From Stenogyne calaminthoides (taxonomy: Eukaryota > Streptophyta > Magnoliopsida > Lamiales > Lamiaceae): a DNA stretch of 64,000 bases. Where the stretch lies: positions 28,319,698-28,383,697 of the forward strand of contig JBBCBC010000026.1 in assembly GCA_037126765.1 (NCBI GenBank), read 5' to 3'. Below are positions 46,560 to 60,399 of this stretch, piece by piece. The translations under genes and the position numbers were made by a program. Position 1 is the first letter of the stretch; the number at the start of each line of letters is the position of its first letter. Under the pieces are notes generated by a model. The model ran no database searches. It worked only from the letters and a program-made list of their open reading frames with translations, and had not been told where the DNA came from.

Positions 46560-49150
46560 ATGGTAGGTGGTATTTATGGAATATTTAATAGCGGGACCAC
46601 ATATATATATATATTAAGTGTATTGCGCAACTCAAATGCATTTTTAAAACGTATAATTTATTTTATTAAAATATTCTATTTATTTATATTGAAACATTTA
46701 ACTTATTTACATTGAAACACTCAATTTATTTATTAAAATGTAGCATCATACGTTAAGAGATAGATTACCTTGCGAGCTTAGTGCGTATTAAATTATACTA
46801 GTCTTGTGTTTTTGTTATTTTTTAATAGATTATTAATTTATTACTATGTTCAATTTTAAGTCGACCTTTAATGTCATTTCTCTTGTGAAGATTTTTTTTT
46901 TTTGAAAGGTATTTCTCTTGTGAAGATAAAATAAGAAGAAATGAGATGTTTTTTTTTTTTTTATTTTAATCACATTAAATATGTCATTTTAATTAATGTG
47001 TGAAGAATTATTTTAAAATTTATCTAAACGGTATGGTACTCCTCAGTACTGTATTAATGAATTTAATTCCTCTTTCATTTTATTTTTTTAGTCCGATAAT
47101 TCATTTTGTATTATATTATTCTTAACGTGAGAGAATCGGAATTGGAGAACATTTTGATACTCCACTTATTCATAATAAAATATGTAAGATATATCCACAT
47201 AACTATGACGTCACTGCTTACGTACGTCAGAGTCCTTCTAGCGAAGTAGCAAATTATAAATAATTGACGTCACTGCATGCACAAGCTGGTAAAGGTCCGG
47301 AACTGCCTAGACCTCTCTAGACTTTAATTAATGACGGACTCAAAGTAATGTTCAGGAATTCAATTCATAAAAATATCATAAACAATTATAATATTAAAAA
47401 TAAAATTATAGAATATAAATGTTTCAATCAACTATGTAGTATAATTATCTCCGTCCATTAAAGTTATACCCGTCCGGCCACACAAATATTAAGAGAAAAA
47501 GTAAATAATTAATGTAAAAATATTATGAAGTAATATGGGATTCATTAATAAATAAAATGATTGTTTATAAATAAAATATAATAATAATTAAAATAATTGA
47601 GTGATGATTGGAGAATAACAATGGAGTGTTTACTTTTCTAAAGGATATGAAAGATTGAGAATAGACATAATGAACTAATAAAACAAGTGAAAATAGAAAT
47701 AGTGGGGAGGGAGTATGTATCATGAAATTAGAGTATTCAAGATAAGAGGTTATTTATCTTGTAAGAGTTTTAAATGAGAGGATTAAATATATTACAATCC
47801 TTATTGGAATTTTTTGAGAATGGGTGAAAAGATTCTGGGATGGGATCATGAGAATCACTATAAATATCTGTGATCATATATTTATATACGGATTTGATCA
47901 TATCTTCATGAGTGAAAGTCAAATTTATATATCATTGTTTTTTGGTGATGCCATGGCATATATACATGATTTTTGATTATTTTAATTAATTCAATCTTCT
48001 CACATGTTGGCATATGATCAAATTTGATAATATTACAATAATTAAAGAATTTAACACATCTCGCCCATTTTATATACAAGATCAGTACACAATATGAAGT
48101 CCAAACCAAGAGATGTATATATCAGCCCACTAGTTAAACATCATTGTCATGTGTAAGTAACATGTGTCTGCCTTGCAAATTCTAAATAAACCAGATTTTG
48201 TCTTTATATTGCAAAAATTAATATAATGATTTAATTATTTATGTTGTGGAGAATTTGAAACCGCACAGTTATGATATTTTGCAAGTCTTAATTTAGTTTC
48301 GTTAAATGTGGAGAATTTGAAACCAAACAGTTATGATATTTTGTAAGTCTTAATTTAGTTTTGGTAAATGTAGTTTTAGTGGGGTTTGAGAGCCTAATTC
48401 TGAAAATTATGTTTTAAGATTTGTTTATTTTTATGCTGGTTTCGTACTTAAGAATTTATTTGACATAGATATAATTTTGGTAAATGTATGTTTAGTGGGG
48501 CTACGAGTCGCATCAAGCTTATTACAAAAATTGTGTGAACACGAGTTCACGATAAACTCAATTCTTTTAAATTATTATTATTTACAAAAAATATCACTAT
48601 ATATTATAGGCTAAAATTATCACAATTATGTACAAAATTATCACTTTACAAAATAAAATTAAATTTAAATAGTAATAATTTTTATGCACAACAATAATAG
48701 TTTTTATGCATAATAATAATAGAGTTCATGTATAGATCTGGTTTACATGAGTATTACTCCAAACTTATACATAAATATGATCACTAACTTTAGTTGGACC
48801 ATTCCTTATTTTACATTTTAAAAGACAAAATTATTTTGAACAACAATTCGTGTGAACCCGAATTTATGGTGAACTCTATTTTTTTAATATTACTATTATG
48901 TTTAAAAATATCACTTTTATACACAAAAATTATTACTGTACATTTTCAAACAATGACAATTTTTTGACATAATAATAATAATTTTAATGCATAACAGTTA
49001 CAGAGTTCATGTATAGACCCGGTTCATATTATTTCTGTTAAGTTTCCAAAGATATCACCAGTTCTAACGAACTAATACCGTTCAGTTTGATACTAATACG
49101 GATGTGCAAAAAAATGATCGAGATGTGACATGAAATTCAACGGGGATTCG
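46560..49150. other. Intergenic region between GSTU-2B and GSTU-3B
   Basis: Matches 11350-13940. No gene was seen. It holds the same Stowaway-like element, the GSTU-3-flank-like block and the paired short elements. Confidence 0.5.
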
Positions 49151-49158
49151 CACGTGAA

Positions 49159-50065
49159 TGTTGAAAATCATTCTAGCTTTGACTGCAGGAACCTCGCTAA
49201 TTTTCATGTAGGTACCTGAAAAACACGTCAGAGGAGGATTTCGGCGCGGGCTCTTCGACGCTCAAGTCAGTTATCACTCTTAATCTCAGGTGAAATTGTA
49301 TCACATAGCTCAATTCAAAGTATTCAAGTGTAAGTAAGTAAAAGTATGTGCTTGTGTGTGTTTTATGTTACCCGGGAGGGATATTTAAACCCCTCCGGAA
49401 GGAGGTAACCATTTTTTCCCTCTCATAAATCCACCTTCTTCTCTTGCCTTACCATTCTTCCCCCCTCTTTTCGAAACTGATTCATGATTCCCACGTCTTC
49501 ATCTCTCTCTTCACGCGGATCGTCATTCTGAGCCCTTGATCATAATCCAACGACCCCATCCTTTCCGGACCCTCCAACTTCCTGCTTATAAACCCAGCCC
49601 ACTACTCAACTCTCTCAAATTAAGGCCTTTCAGTCGTTGATCTCCTTCCATTCACGGTTCTGATTATCCCTTGCCTCTATAAACAATCATCCAGTAATCC
49701 CACTAAAAGTCATCCTTAAACCGAAATCCTCCCTACTGGGCCAGCTCCCCTGGGCCCAATCTGCTTAAATCCATACTCCAAACTTGGTCCAGTCCCCTGG
49801 ACGTACCTTTAATCTCTGGATCCAGGTTATCTCCCTGGAGCCCGTCTTCAAAGCCTAACTTCCTCCACTGGGTCTTGTTCTCCCTCGAGTTCATTAGCTA
49901 GAGACTCCTCCAGACCCCTCGGATATCAGGATCCTAGGCCTCCTAAACAGGCTCAAGCCCTTTCTCTACTACCTCGGCTCACTCAATTAGTCTTCTGCCC
50001 ACTCAGGGTATGGTCAATGCTCCATGTGTCCTCTTTCCATTGGACGACATAAATATTTCCCATCA
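49159..50065. mobile_element. Probable solo LTR, copy B
   Basis: Orthologous to 13954-14841. It contains about 19 bases (around 49786-49805, GGTCCAGTCCCCTGGACG) absent from copy A, so the copies have diverged by small indels since duplication. Confidence 0.45.
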
Positions 50066-51157
50066 AATACCTTATATACCAAGAACTAATACTCTACATA
50101 GATATCAGGATGAACACGCACAACAACAATATGAAAAACTCAAGAACACTAGATTTTCGTGATTCGATCAATAAGATATACACCGACGGAGAATCAGGAA
50201 GCAACTTTACTATGATCACCAAATCGATCAATTACAGAGTACACTCAATTCACTCAAGATATTCAAGCTCTATATATTCTCTCTCTCTAGAAATAACTCT
50301 AATGAATCAAATAATCTCTCAAAATTGATCTATGTGTATGAATACTCAGGATATAAGATGCGCTCTCTCTCTTCTAACCGAGTAACCAACACTGCTAACT
50401 CTCTATTTAAAGAAGTACTCGACTGATCTCATTCAGTTTTGAAAGGCACGTGTGCATGAGCGTGCAAGTCATGAATTAGTCATAACTAACTCCACTTCTA
50501 CACTGAGAAATATTAGTTTCGCTTCATAACAGTATTAGTTCTCAGCTCAAAGGTCGAATACGCATTGATCTCTTCAATTATTTCTCATAATTTTGTGTAG
50601 ATCATGGCATTAATTACACGTTTCTCAATTTCATAAGCAATTTCTTATCTTCATTTAATTTTTAAAATAGCAATAGGCAAAAGCAGCATTTATAAAATAC
50701 TTAGCTGAACTTCATATTTGTATACAAAATTAATATATTCATCTCAGAATTATGCTTTGGGATTTGTTTATTTGCATTAATACTTCATATTTAAAAACAT
50801 CTTTTAAGTTTTCAAATCATATAAGAGGAGAGAGAGGAGCGTTGAGATAGGTGATCCGTGATCATATATTTATATATAAACAAATCAATATAATTTTTTA
50901 AAAAGATATTCTGAGCTTATACTAACCAATATTTTTAAAGAAAAAAAGAGACGATTTTAAATTAAACATATAACAAAATAAAATTTGTGAGACAGTCCAG
51001 TCCATGCAACATATATCAACTCCTCTTGAAAAAAAAAGAGTTGAGATACGTATATAAATAATTTTAAAAAGCGGGACAAACTCCTTTTTGTCTTTTTTTT
51101 TACTTGCATTTTTTTTCTGCCCTCATTAATTTTTCAACTAGCCAATATGCCTTTTTG

Positions 51158-51574
51158 TGATAATTCTACCCCTCTCCCCGTTTAATCCAATCCCTATATA
51201 TCTTATTTTATCTCTTAATCTCACCTCAATCCCATCACATATTCTAACTTCCAAATATGATTCGACTCAATCCCTATATATCTTATTTTATCTCTTAATC
51301 TCAGCCCAATCCCATCACATATTCTAACTTCCAAATATGATTCGACTCGGGTCACGGAGGGTCGCGGATGGGCCAAATTCAAGTCAGGTCAAATCAAGTC
51401 CCGGCCCGACCCTGGGTCGCGGAGGGGGTCGGGCATGTGCCGATTTTGGATCGATTCTGGTCGGATTCGGGTCGGATTATGTTTAGGAATATGTTATTAG
51501 ATTGAGATGAGATTAAGGGATGAGAAGTAATGAGATTGGAATGGGATTAAGAAAAGGGGTAGAATTGTCAAATA
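51158..51574. mobile_element. MITE with partly duplicated left arm, copy B
   Basis: Orthologous to 15923-16258. An 80-bp segment of the left arm (CAATCCCTATATATCTTATT ... AATATGATTCGACT) is present twice head to tail at about 51189-51348. Confidence 0.65.
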
Positions 51575-52033
51575 AGGACACTTTTGTGAGTTTAAAATTA
51601 GAAAAAATTACAACTAGATACAAGATTGAATAAAGCATTACAGTCAGATACAAAGTGCAGAAATTTAAACTAAAATACGTGGCACATTAGTTCAAATTTG
51701 AACTAAAGCGCAAAATTTTTCTACACTTTGTATCTGATTGTAAATTTTTTGGTGACTTTATAATGAAATGTTGGGGGCAGAAAAGAAAAATATAAGTTGA
51801 AAAAGGGGAAAATCATATTATACAGAATAATAACAATAATTATAACATTCTACACATCTCGCTATTATACATACATGAAGTCCAAACCAAGAGATCGATT
51901 AGGACTTGCGACAATATTACGTACACACCTATATATTAGGCTCGTAAAAAACCAACAAAAACACTTATAAACTTAAACCACACAATCATATAATACCAAA
52001 TGCGTAACATAAAAATAAGATACACCCTACATC

Positions 52034-54307
52034 TCAACATTTGTGGTGAGCTTGAAACTTGTTCTTGAGGTCCATGAGAAACTCATAAATCTTGTACTGA
52101 TCAGGCAGAGACTTTGCCACGCTGTCCCTCTGCATGCATCGCTTCGCCCACCCCACCAGCTTCGGACACTCCTTGTTCAGACTCATGTCCGCGCAAGTGT
52201 CGAGAGCGTAAAACCAGGTGTAGAATGGTATGAGGCTCACATCCACAATCCCGAAAGTGGTCCCACCGATATAAGAATTATCGCCCAGCTGGGATTCCAG
52301 CAGTTTGAAGCACTCTATGAGTTCGTTCTTTGCTTTGTCTTGGACTTCACCTGTACCTGCCCACACTAGCTTTCCAGTGCTATATATCTGGAATCATGGA
52401 TATATATCAACAAACAAAACGTTAATAATAGAATCCAATTTTAGACTACCCCAATATAATTCCGATAATGTTGGGGTGAATGTGTGTTTTTTCTATTTTA
52501 TCCTTAATAAGATTTGTTTCCACTAATAATTCATAAAAGGCTTCATTAAGGGCAAAACAGTCACTACACCATCCGAAATGACGAAAATACATTTATCACC
52601 CGGGATGAATCTGTCTTAATTTAAAAAAAAAAATTGAGCTTAGAATTATTTTTTCGTCATTGAAGATTTATTGAGTTCTTTTCTCATGTAAATTCCATTC
52701 CAACCAGTTCAAGTTTTTCAATTCAAATCATATAAAAATACAATAAACTCACAATCAAAGATGCAGGAAACAAGATGGAAGAAGGAAGAAGCTTTCTTTT
52801 TTATCATTTTATACGACTTGAATGAAAATATAATTTTATTTTTCCATTAAATCTTGCACCAAGTAAAAAACAAGGCAAAATTTTACATGATGACGATTTT
52901 ATTTTAATGCTCATCATATGATTATAAAACTTCAATCCAATCCTATTTAATTGAAAAGATTCAAATATCAAATAAAATTTTGTTTCTTCAAAAAATTACT
53001 TTGTCAAGAAAACAAAATAGAAGACAAAATTCTCATTTAATGTACATCATATGATAATGAAACTTCAATGAGTAGGTCTACTGTATAAATTTATATAAAT
53101 ATAAATCAATCAATTTAGGAAGAGTTAGCGAGTCAGGTGATCAAAAAAGGGTCAAAGTGGGTCAAAAATGTGTTGAGTAAAGTGAAATTAGATCTCAATT
53201 AGAATTTGTATGTATACAAATTTGTATCTAGACTTTGTCAAGTTAAATTTGATCATATTATGTGATGACAGTATGAAAAATATATATATATATATATATG
53301 GAACAAGATATTATATTTGGATCTTATAAGAAAATAAAATATAATAGGGATTTAAACCAAAAAGGTATGTACCTTTATTGAAAAGATTCCATATATATCA
53401 CTTGTTTCAATTTAGTCCTGTATATATTTAATTTATATCGATTTAGAGTCTGTTTTGAAACACTTAAAACAGCTTTCAGACACACTTATTTTTAAAAGCT
53501 GTGAGAAAGAGCTTTGAAAATAAATATTTTTGGAAGCTATTTTAAGTGTTTTAAAACACACCCTTAGTCCCAAATCATTGGAGACCAGTCAAACCAACCA
53601 AAAACGATATTTTTGGGGCACGTGTAATTTTGATAGTTTTTATAGAGATAAATGACATCATTTTTGGCTGGTTTGACTGATTTTCGGCGGTTGAAACTAA
53701 ATTGACACAAATTAAATACATATGAGACTAAATTAAAACAGATTATATATATATGAGACCTTTTTAATAAAGGTGCAAAATTACTTGACCTTTTTTATTT
53801 AAAACTCAATATAACACGAGTCGAAGATTGAACCTTAATTGGAGTGCTTATAAACGAAAATTTATTAAATTGAGGCTAATTTTATTTTTATTTTTTTAAA
53901 TAGAACTTTTATATGAAAAAAATTCAAAATATTAATATCAAAACCTAAATAAGATGACCATTGGCATTGGACTAGTGGAGTGATTGGTTTACCTTTTTAT
54001 CAACGTAGTCTGCCCAGAACCTAGCTTGGGACCGCTCATACGGATCGGACGGCAGCAAAGGAGCTTTGTCCCCCCACACTTCATCAATATACTGAACGAT
54101 GACCAACGATTCGCAGACCGGTTTTCCGTTATGGATCAGGACCGGAATCTGTTTGTGAACCGGGTTCATTTTCAGGAGTAGTTGGCTCTTGTTGCTTAAA
54201 TCTTCTTCGATGTACTCGAAATCCAACCCCTTCTCTTTTAGGGCAATTCGCACCCTCATTCCAAACGGGCTGGCCCACAGATCAAGAAGTTTCAATTCAT
54301 CCCCCAT
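52034..54307 (-). CDS. GSTU-3B: tau-class glutathione S-transferase
   Basis: Exon 1 is 54307-53993 (105 codons) and exon 2 52387-52034 (117 codons plus stop), with a 1605-bp intron (donor GTAAAC, acceptor CCAG). The product is 222 aa, identical to GSTU-3A except that the conserved GDNSYFGG segment reads SYIGG. The Phe-to-Ile change comes from one base (near 52269). The catalytic Ser13 (ASPFGMR), Lys40, I54-P55 and E66-S67 are present. The changed position is usually aromatic in GSTUs, so a mild structural effect is possible. Confidence 0.92.
53455..53563. mobile_element. Short hairpin MITE in GSTU-3B intron
   Basis: Fuller version of 18143-18232, including about 25 loop bases (AAAGCTGTGAGAAAGAGCTT) missing in copy A. 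Confidence 0.5.
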
Positions 54308-54419
54308 GTTTTTCAATTTTTAAAGAAATTTATATATGGAGAATTTAGCAAACTTATAACTAGCTAGAGTGGTTCTTGTTTTGGTGAATGGATTGAGGAT
54401 GAGATTTGGTTTGGTGCAA

Positions 54420-54425
54420 TTTATA
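54420..54425 (-). promoter_or_regulatory. Probable TATA box of GSTU-3B
   Basis: CTATAAATTG lies about 115 bases upstream of the ATG at 54307, as in copy A. Confidence 0.5.
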
Positions 54426-55067
54426 GAGGAAGATGTGTGCAGAATTTGGCGGTGATGATAATCATTGGAATGTGCGGTTTGGTTGTAGAGTTTTCCAGGG
54501 ACAATTTCAGGGCCTTCCAGTACTTTTTTTTTTTTTCCCTCTTAATTTTGGTGATTTTTTATTTGTTTATTTATTTATTTTTAGGATTGAGAATTTGAGA
54601 CGTTGCAGCTGATTTACTAAAAGTCTACCGGGCCCACCGCGGATGAGGACATTTTTCCTTTCTGGACCAGATAAGTCCATATTGAAATTACTTCTGAAAA
54701 TATTAATTTTTTTATGTGCTTTTTGTTTATAACATATCAACTAGAAAATGACTAATATTTAAATGGATACATTTGCATAAATTTTAAAAAGCTTGAACTT
54801 GGCACACATCAGAAAATAAAATAAATGATCGACTGCTTAAATTTGAATTCGGTATAGAACCTAATTCATATGAAATTGTAGAAATCAAAATAAAGCAACA
54901 TAATCGTTACAAGTGTGAATAATATGTGTTTGGAAACACAATTGACCCAAAACAGAGATATACATCACCAACTTCTTCATGCGGTAACTTCAAAAAATTT
55001 CCTTCGATACCAAATTTTGTCATTGTTGGGTTGATTGAATATGTTGAATGACCATATAAATGTGCAG

Positions 55068-55250
55068 TGGCAAAATTGGCTTGTGGCATGGGAAGGTGGC
55101 GGCAATGGGGATGCAGAGTTGTTTGTGCAAACTCTAAATATTATTGGTGGATCAGATGAATCCTCATTTTCTCATCCCAAATAGCAACGGCTCTTAGAGC
55201 TCACCACCAAAATCTGTCACCAACTTCAAGAATCTAAGGTTAGGAGATAG
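55068..55250 (+). pseudogene. Last-exon remnant of a class II diterpene synthase, copy B
   Basis: Same frame as 19734-19916, but CAG (Gln) after SHPK is TAG at 55182-55184, which would cut the last ~22 residues. With no upstream exons in either copy, this exon was already a fragment before duplication and continues to decay here. Confidence 0.75.
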
Positions 55251-55324
55251 CTAATAATTTATGAGAGACACTTGCATGAGACCGTCTAATACGAGTTTTT
55301 GTCATAATCTTATTGGTTAAGTCT

Positions 55325-55438
55325 TGTATGCATCCAGGTGCATCGTACATTCGTAGTGTATTTTAGAACCATGCAACTTGTTATACTGAAAAATATAACT
55401 TAATTACTTACATTGAATCATATGCAACTATTAATATG
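55325..55438. mobile_element. Left half of an older inverted-repeat element split by the CACTA insertion
   Basis: CCAGGTGCATCGTACATTCG ... CATGCAACTTGTTATACTGA is matched, inverted, right of the CACTA element at 62654-62765 (TCAGTATAACAAGTTGCATG ... GCACGGTGCACCTG). The two halves would form a ~225-bp hairpin element if joined without the CACTA. The left half also exists in copy A (about 19990-20104). Confidence 0.7.
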
Positions 55439-56002
55439 CACTACTACACATTTAACCTTGCACAGCTGCAATTGGACAGCCCTTTTTTCAAACAGCTCTC
55501 CAAGCTACAGATTGGAGAGCGGTTTTAATTGAAAAAAAAAAAAAAGAAAATAAACAGCGGTTCAAAACATTTGTCCAAATCTAACTTTAGAAAGCGGTTT
55601 AGAAACATTTGTGCAAATGTTTTTTAGACAGCGGTTTTGAACTGTCAAAACCATAGATTTGGGACATGGTTCGGAACCATTATCCAAGAGGTCGGATAAT
55701 TAATATATATACACCCAAATATCGAACCAAAGAAAATTTTCCCCAAATCGTGAATTAAACCGGTGATATCGAAGCCCGGCCTCTTCCTCTACCTAAATCG
55801 AACTCCATGATGCGTTCTCCCTTCCGCCGCCGTAAATCGTCTTCCCATTAGCTCCAAATCGCGAACGAAGTCCTAGCCTCCTCCTTCCTCTCCCCCAAAT
55901 CAAACCATCCGCCCGACGTCCTCCCCTACCGCCCGCCGTCGCTTTGTTGCTCCCCTCCCTGCTTGCCCATAGAGCTTTCTCTTTCCATAGGTAATTTTTT
56001 TT

Positions 56003-56033
<31 letters not shown>

Positions 56034-56192
56034 ATATATGTTAGTATATATATATATTTATTGAATTAATATTGTGTATATGTATATATATGTTAGTATG
56101 TATATATATATTTGGATTAAATGTTTATATAATTGTGTTTGGTTTGATTAATTAGCTAATTTGTTAGGATTAATTGTTGTTAGATGAACAAT

Positions 56193-56900
56193 CACTACTA
56201 CACATTTGAGTTTTTGCAATTTGCACTTGGGATGACCCTTTTTTCAAACAGCTCTCTATAGCTTGGAGAGCGGTTTTAATTAAAAAAAAAAGAATAGACA
56301 GCGGTTCAAAAACCGTTGTCCAAGTTTAACACTTAGAAAGCGGTTGAGAACCGTTGTGCAAGTGTTTAGGCAATGAGTGTTTAGGAATAGTTTGGACGAT
56401 TTCCAAACCGCTGTCCAAGTGTTCAGATAATTAATATATATACACCCAAATCACGAACCAGCTGATATCGAAGCCCTAACCTCCTCCTCCCTCTCCCCCA
56501 AATCGAACCATCCGCCATGCGACCTCCCTCATTGCCCGCCGCCTTTGTTGCCTTTGCTCCAAAGCTCCCCGCCACCGCCTAGCTTTCTCCTTCCATAGGT
56601 AATTCAATATATATATACATACACACAATATATATATAAATGTATGTACAAATTTTTGACTATATTTGCCTGAATTTGCTACTCTGTGTATGAATGTGAT
56701 AAAAAAAATTGCAGAAAAGGAAATGGAGTTATGTTTTAGTGAATTGAATTAGGGATGGATTGCTTGGTTCTGTTTTAGTGAATTGAATTAGGGATGTACA
56801 GAAGTGCTTTTTTCAAGAAATATTTTTCTCAAAAGTATGTTAATATGTATATCTATATTGAATTAATATTGTGTATATGTATATATATGTTAGTATGTAT
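56193..56900. mobile_element. Second CACTA 5' terminus nested in the copy B element
   Basis: CACTACTACACATTTGAG at 56193 is followed by its own GACAGCGGTT arrays and a CCGCC-rich leader, then merges into sequence shared with copy A (ATATTGAATTAATATTGTGT). Copy A has only one 5' end. This could be an insertion of a related element or an older tandem end lost in copy A by recombination between the direct repeats. Confidence 0.7.
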
Positions 56901-56965
56901 ATATATATTATGATTAAATGTTTATATAATTGTGTTTTGTTTGATTATAATAACAACCTAAGACC

Positions 56966-58138
56966 TTTTGCAATACATAAACCATAATAACTGTTGCGAG
57001 TCGTTTTATATAGAGAATATTATGTGGCTAATTCGGTGATAACTCACAAACAAAATATGTACGTGTAAAATATACTGTAAATAAGAGGAATTTGTTGACC
57101 CAGTTCGTCAAGAAATGACTACTCTGGGGGCGTTCCAAGCCAGGGATGTAGTATTGCGAGTTTTACACGTACAATACATGATACATCTCATGAAGATGAA
57201 TCGCTCTGAATAAAGATGATTTGGAGAGTGAGTATATGTGTGTTCGGGATTTTTGTGTGCATGGATGAACTCTGGAATTTTTCTGAACCTTACCCCTCTG
57301 GAAATTTTTTGTGAACTTGTCTCTTGTTGATTTTTCTTCTATTTATAGAACTTTGACAAGCATGAGCTGTTTTGGCAAGCATGAGCTGGAAACTTCGGGT
57401 CTTGCAAGAGCTCATGTGGTGCTGCCACGTTTCTAACTTCGTCTTCCTGGTTGATCTTTACATTTGCTTGTCTATAAGGCACTCTTTTGATCGTCCAAAT
57501 CAATCTTTTGCTCGACTGAAAGCTTTGTTCGCCCCATTAACCACATCAATTTTATGCCGGAATACTGTCCTCATCGAACATATCTGAGTCCTCAGGTTGT
57601 CTGAGATCTCAGGTTTATCTGAGCATCGAGCATGTCTGGGCCCTCAGGTTGTCTAAACCCTCAGGATGTCTGAGCTTTCAGGATGTCTGAACATCGAGCA
57701 TACTGACCCCTCAGGTTGTCTGAGCCTTCAGGATGTCTGAGCCCTCGGGTTATCTGTTCATCGAGCATACTGACCCTGAAGTCACTTGACTCAGGTTATC
57801 TGATTTCTTCTTCCCTGATCTGATCAGTTTGATTGATCAGATCAACATCTTTTCAGGATCATTTTGCTCGGTTGGTCTGGCGAACATACCTGTTTGCTCG
57901 GTAGGCTGGTTGCGCAACCTTGGTTGGTAAATGGCAAGCTGGCGAACAAAACTTACTTCATAGGCGAGCATACTCGCATGGTTGACAAGTGGCGAGCTGG
58001 CGAACAAACTTGTTTGGTCGGCAAGCGGCGAGCACACTTGTCCATCGAGCTGATTATTTTAATAGTTGAACATTACACGTGTTACTCTTTTGTGTTCAAT
58101 TAATGCTGAATAATTATATCGAACACAACAAAATAACA
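56966..58138. mobile_element. Nested insertion (probable solo LTR) inside the CACTA element, copy B
   Basis: Orthologous to 20827-22049 and flanked by TAAGACC (56959-56965 and 58139-58145). It is 50 bp shorter than copy A through loss or lack of one minisatellite unit. Confidence 0.45.
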
Positions 58139-58699
58139 TAAGACCCTTTGTATATGTGCTGCATTTTTTGTCTTGTCAATGTTGCATTTTTTTTGTTTTC
58201 ATTGTGATTCCTGATCAAACGTGCATGGTTCACTTAATTTAACAGCAACTTTAAATATAAGCAGACTTTTCAAGTTTTGCTTTTGAAGAGAGTACTCTTC
58301 ACCAAGAGCCCATTTTGAGCAATCTTCCAATCTAAGCACACTTTTGAAGTTTTGCTTTTTGAGGAGAGCACTCTTGACCAGGTCAAGATCACATTTTGAG
58401 CATTTGTCATAATTGCTACTCTAATTGAATAGGTTTCAGTTACTATCAAATGGAAAATTGGATTGTGTGATTGCTGTATGTAACATGTGAATGTGAAAGT
58501 GCAACCTGCATGTATTGTCATCCAATCTAAGCAGACACCACTATATATAAAACAACTTACTTGATTTTTTATGCTAATTTAGATATGAACAATTGATGCA
58601 ATCAAGGTGTTTGATAATATGCTTGTGTGAGGATTTAAGCATAGTTTTGAATATTGTTTGTTTTTTGTTTATTAAATGTTGTTTCTTCGCTTTTTTTAC

Positions 58700-59854
58700 A
58701 TGATCATGTCTCGTTTGCCATATCCCGGAGATGATGGAGATGATGGAGATGATGATGGATATTCTGATGGAGATCATGGCGCATATGATCATTGTGCATA
58801 TGATCGACAGCATCCTGATGACTTGAGAGAGTGTGACACGATGCTCCCACCACCACTAGCGACTCAGGGAGAAGCGCTTTTCGGGGTATAGTCACCATGT
58901 CATCTATTAAGAGAGCTCGTAGCAAGGGAAAACACTTGAGGTAATTTTATTACAATTGAACAGTTTGAAATCGATAAATATATTGATTGATCGTTGAACC
59001 TAATTAAATACTATGTTATTCAGTTATCGTTCGAAAAAGAGAGTGAGTCGTTGTCCTTCTACATTAGAGTTGCGATCGAGGCGTGATCCTATCGTCTTTG
59101 CCGACCAAGGATGGCGTAGCCCAAAATGACTCCCTTTGAAGGAAAGATTATGGGACGAACTTACGGTATGTTAATTATATATTTATTGAAAGTTGTAGTA
59201 TGACACTTAAATTTACTAAATTGTTATGTTATATGCGTATAGACTACATTGAGAGGTCTTGACCACACAAAGAAAAGCAAAATATTATGCAATTTGGAGT
59301 AATGGTCAAGAATTTTCGGACTTGGTTGAGAAGTAACACACGAGATCCAGAAACTGGTCTTTACTCGGCTAGTCCGCCTCCGGCGTATCAGAATAGCCCT
59401 ATGGTGGCTCCATACTTGGAGGAGTTTGTGAGCAGAGCTATGGAGGATGATTTCGGGTAAAATTGATCAACGTCATTTCCTCAATTTGAATGCCCTAAGT
59501 TTTTCGGTGTTTATCATATTTCTATTATCTTTGTAGAATCGAAGTAATAAAAATCGCGATCAAGCCAAGTCGATGGAGGCGCGATATCGTGGATCGAACA
59601 AAGGTTATGCACGAATAAGAGAAAATATGGTGAGATCAAAATCCTAACTTTTAATTTATTTTTATATATTCACTTTTAATATATCTAATAAAGGGACACG
59701 TTCATCACTATCGTAGAAAAAGAAAGAAAAAGAAAAAAAATTTGGAGAGAGTGAGCCTTTATTGTTACCCGTTTCGACTTATTTCAAACTACCGAGAAAG
59801 GGTCGAGGCGGGAATACTCACAATCCCAAAGGTACGCCGCATCATCGAAGAAGT
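58700..59854 (+). pseudogene. CACTA-encoded Transposase_24-like protein, degenerate, copy B
   Basis: Same exon order as 22608-23759. Additional indels break the first exon after CDT, the second exon and the fifth exon (an A-rich run replaces the AGES segment). The blocks for NFRTWLRSNTRDPETGLYSA and RYRGSNKGYARIREN stay open. Confidence 0.6.
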
Positions 59855-60399
59855 GGTAATCTATCCATTAATTTATCTTTCAATTACAAACTATTATTTA
59901 TAAACAAATAATTAAATAATAATCTTTTATTTTTGTGATTGAGGGCGTCTATCTCGGACCATGGCCCCGAAGCGACATCCGCATTATCGGCCCCGATGAT
60001 CTGTTTGGGCCGGGCTATGGGTCGCCAGAGCATCTCGACCGCTTTTTGAGTGTCGGATATGGCGTGCGAAGACATCGTTAGCAATGGCACTGGTCTTCAA
60101 GCCATGAATATGGTGGGTATACTAACGAACGAGGTTGCCAAGTTGTCAAAGATGTGGAGCGTTTGAGGTCCTAGAGAGAAGAACGAGCCACGGAATGTCG
60201 TTGAGTGGAGCAAGTGTGAACATAGTGTCGCTAATGCTATGTTTTCAAACTAACCCTAGGGGACGACTTTATTGAGGCACTTCAAAACGTCTCTCGTGTA
60301 TCGGATATGCTTGTCTCACATTTGTTTTAATTAAAGACTAGTGTATTAAAATTTTCTAACTAAATATCTTATTGAGCGACCAAGCGACCTTTTTGCTAC

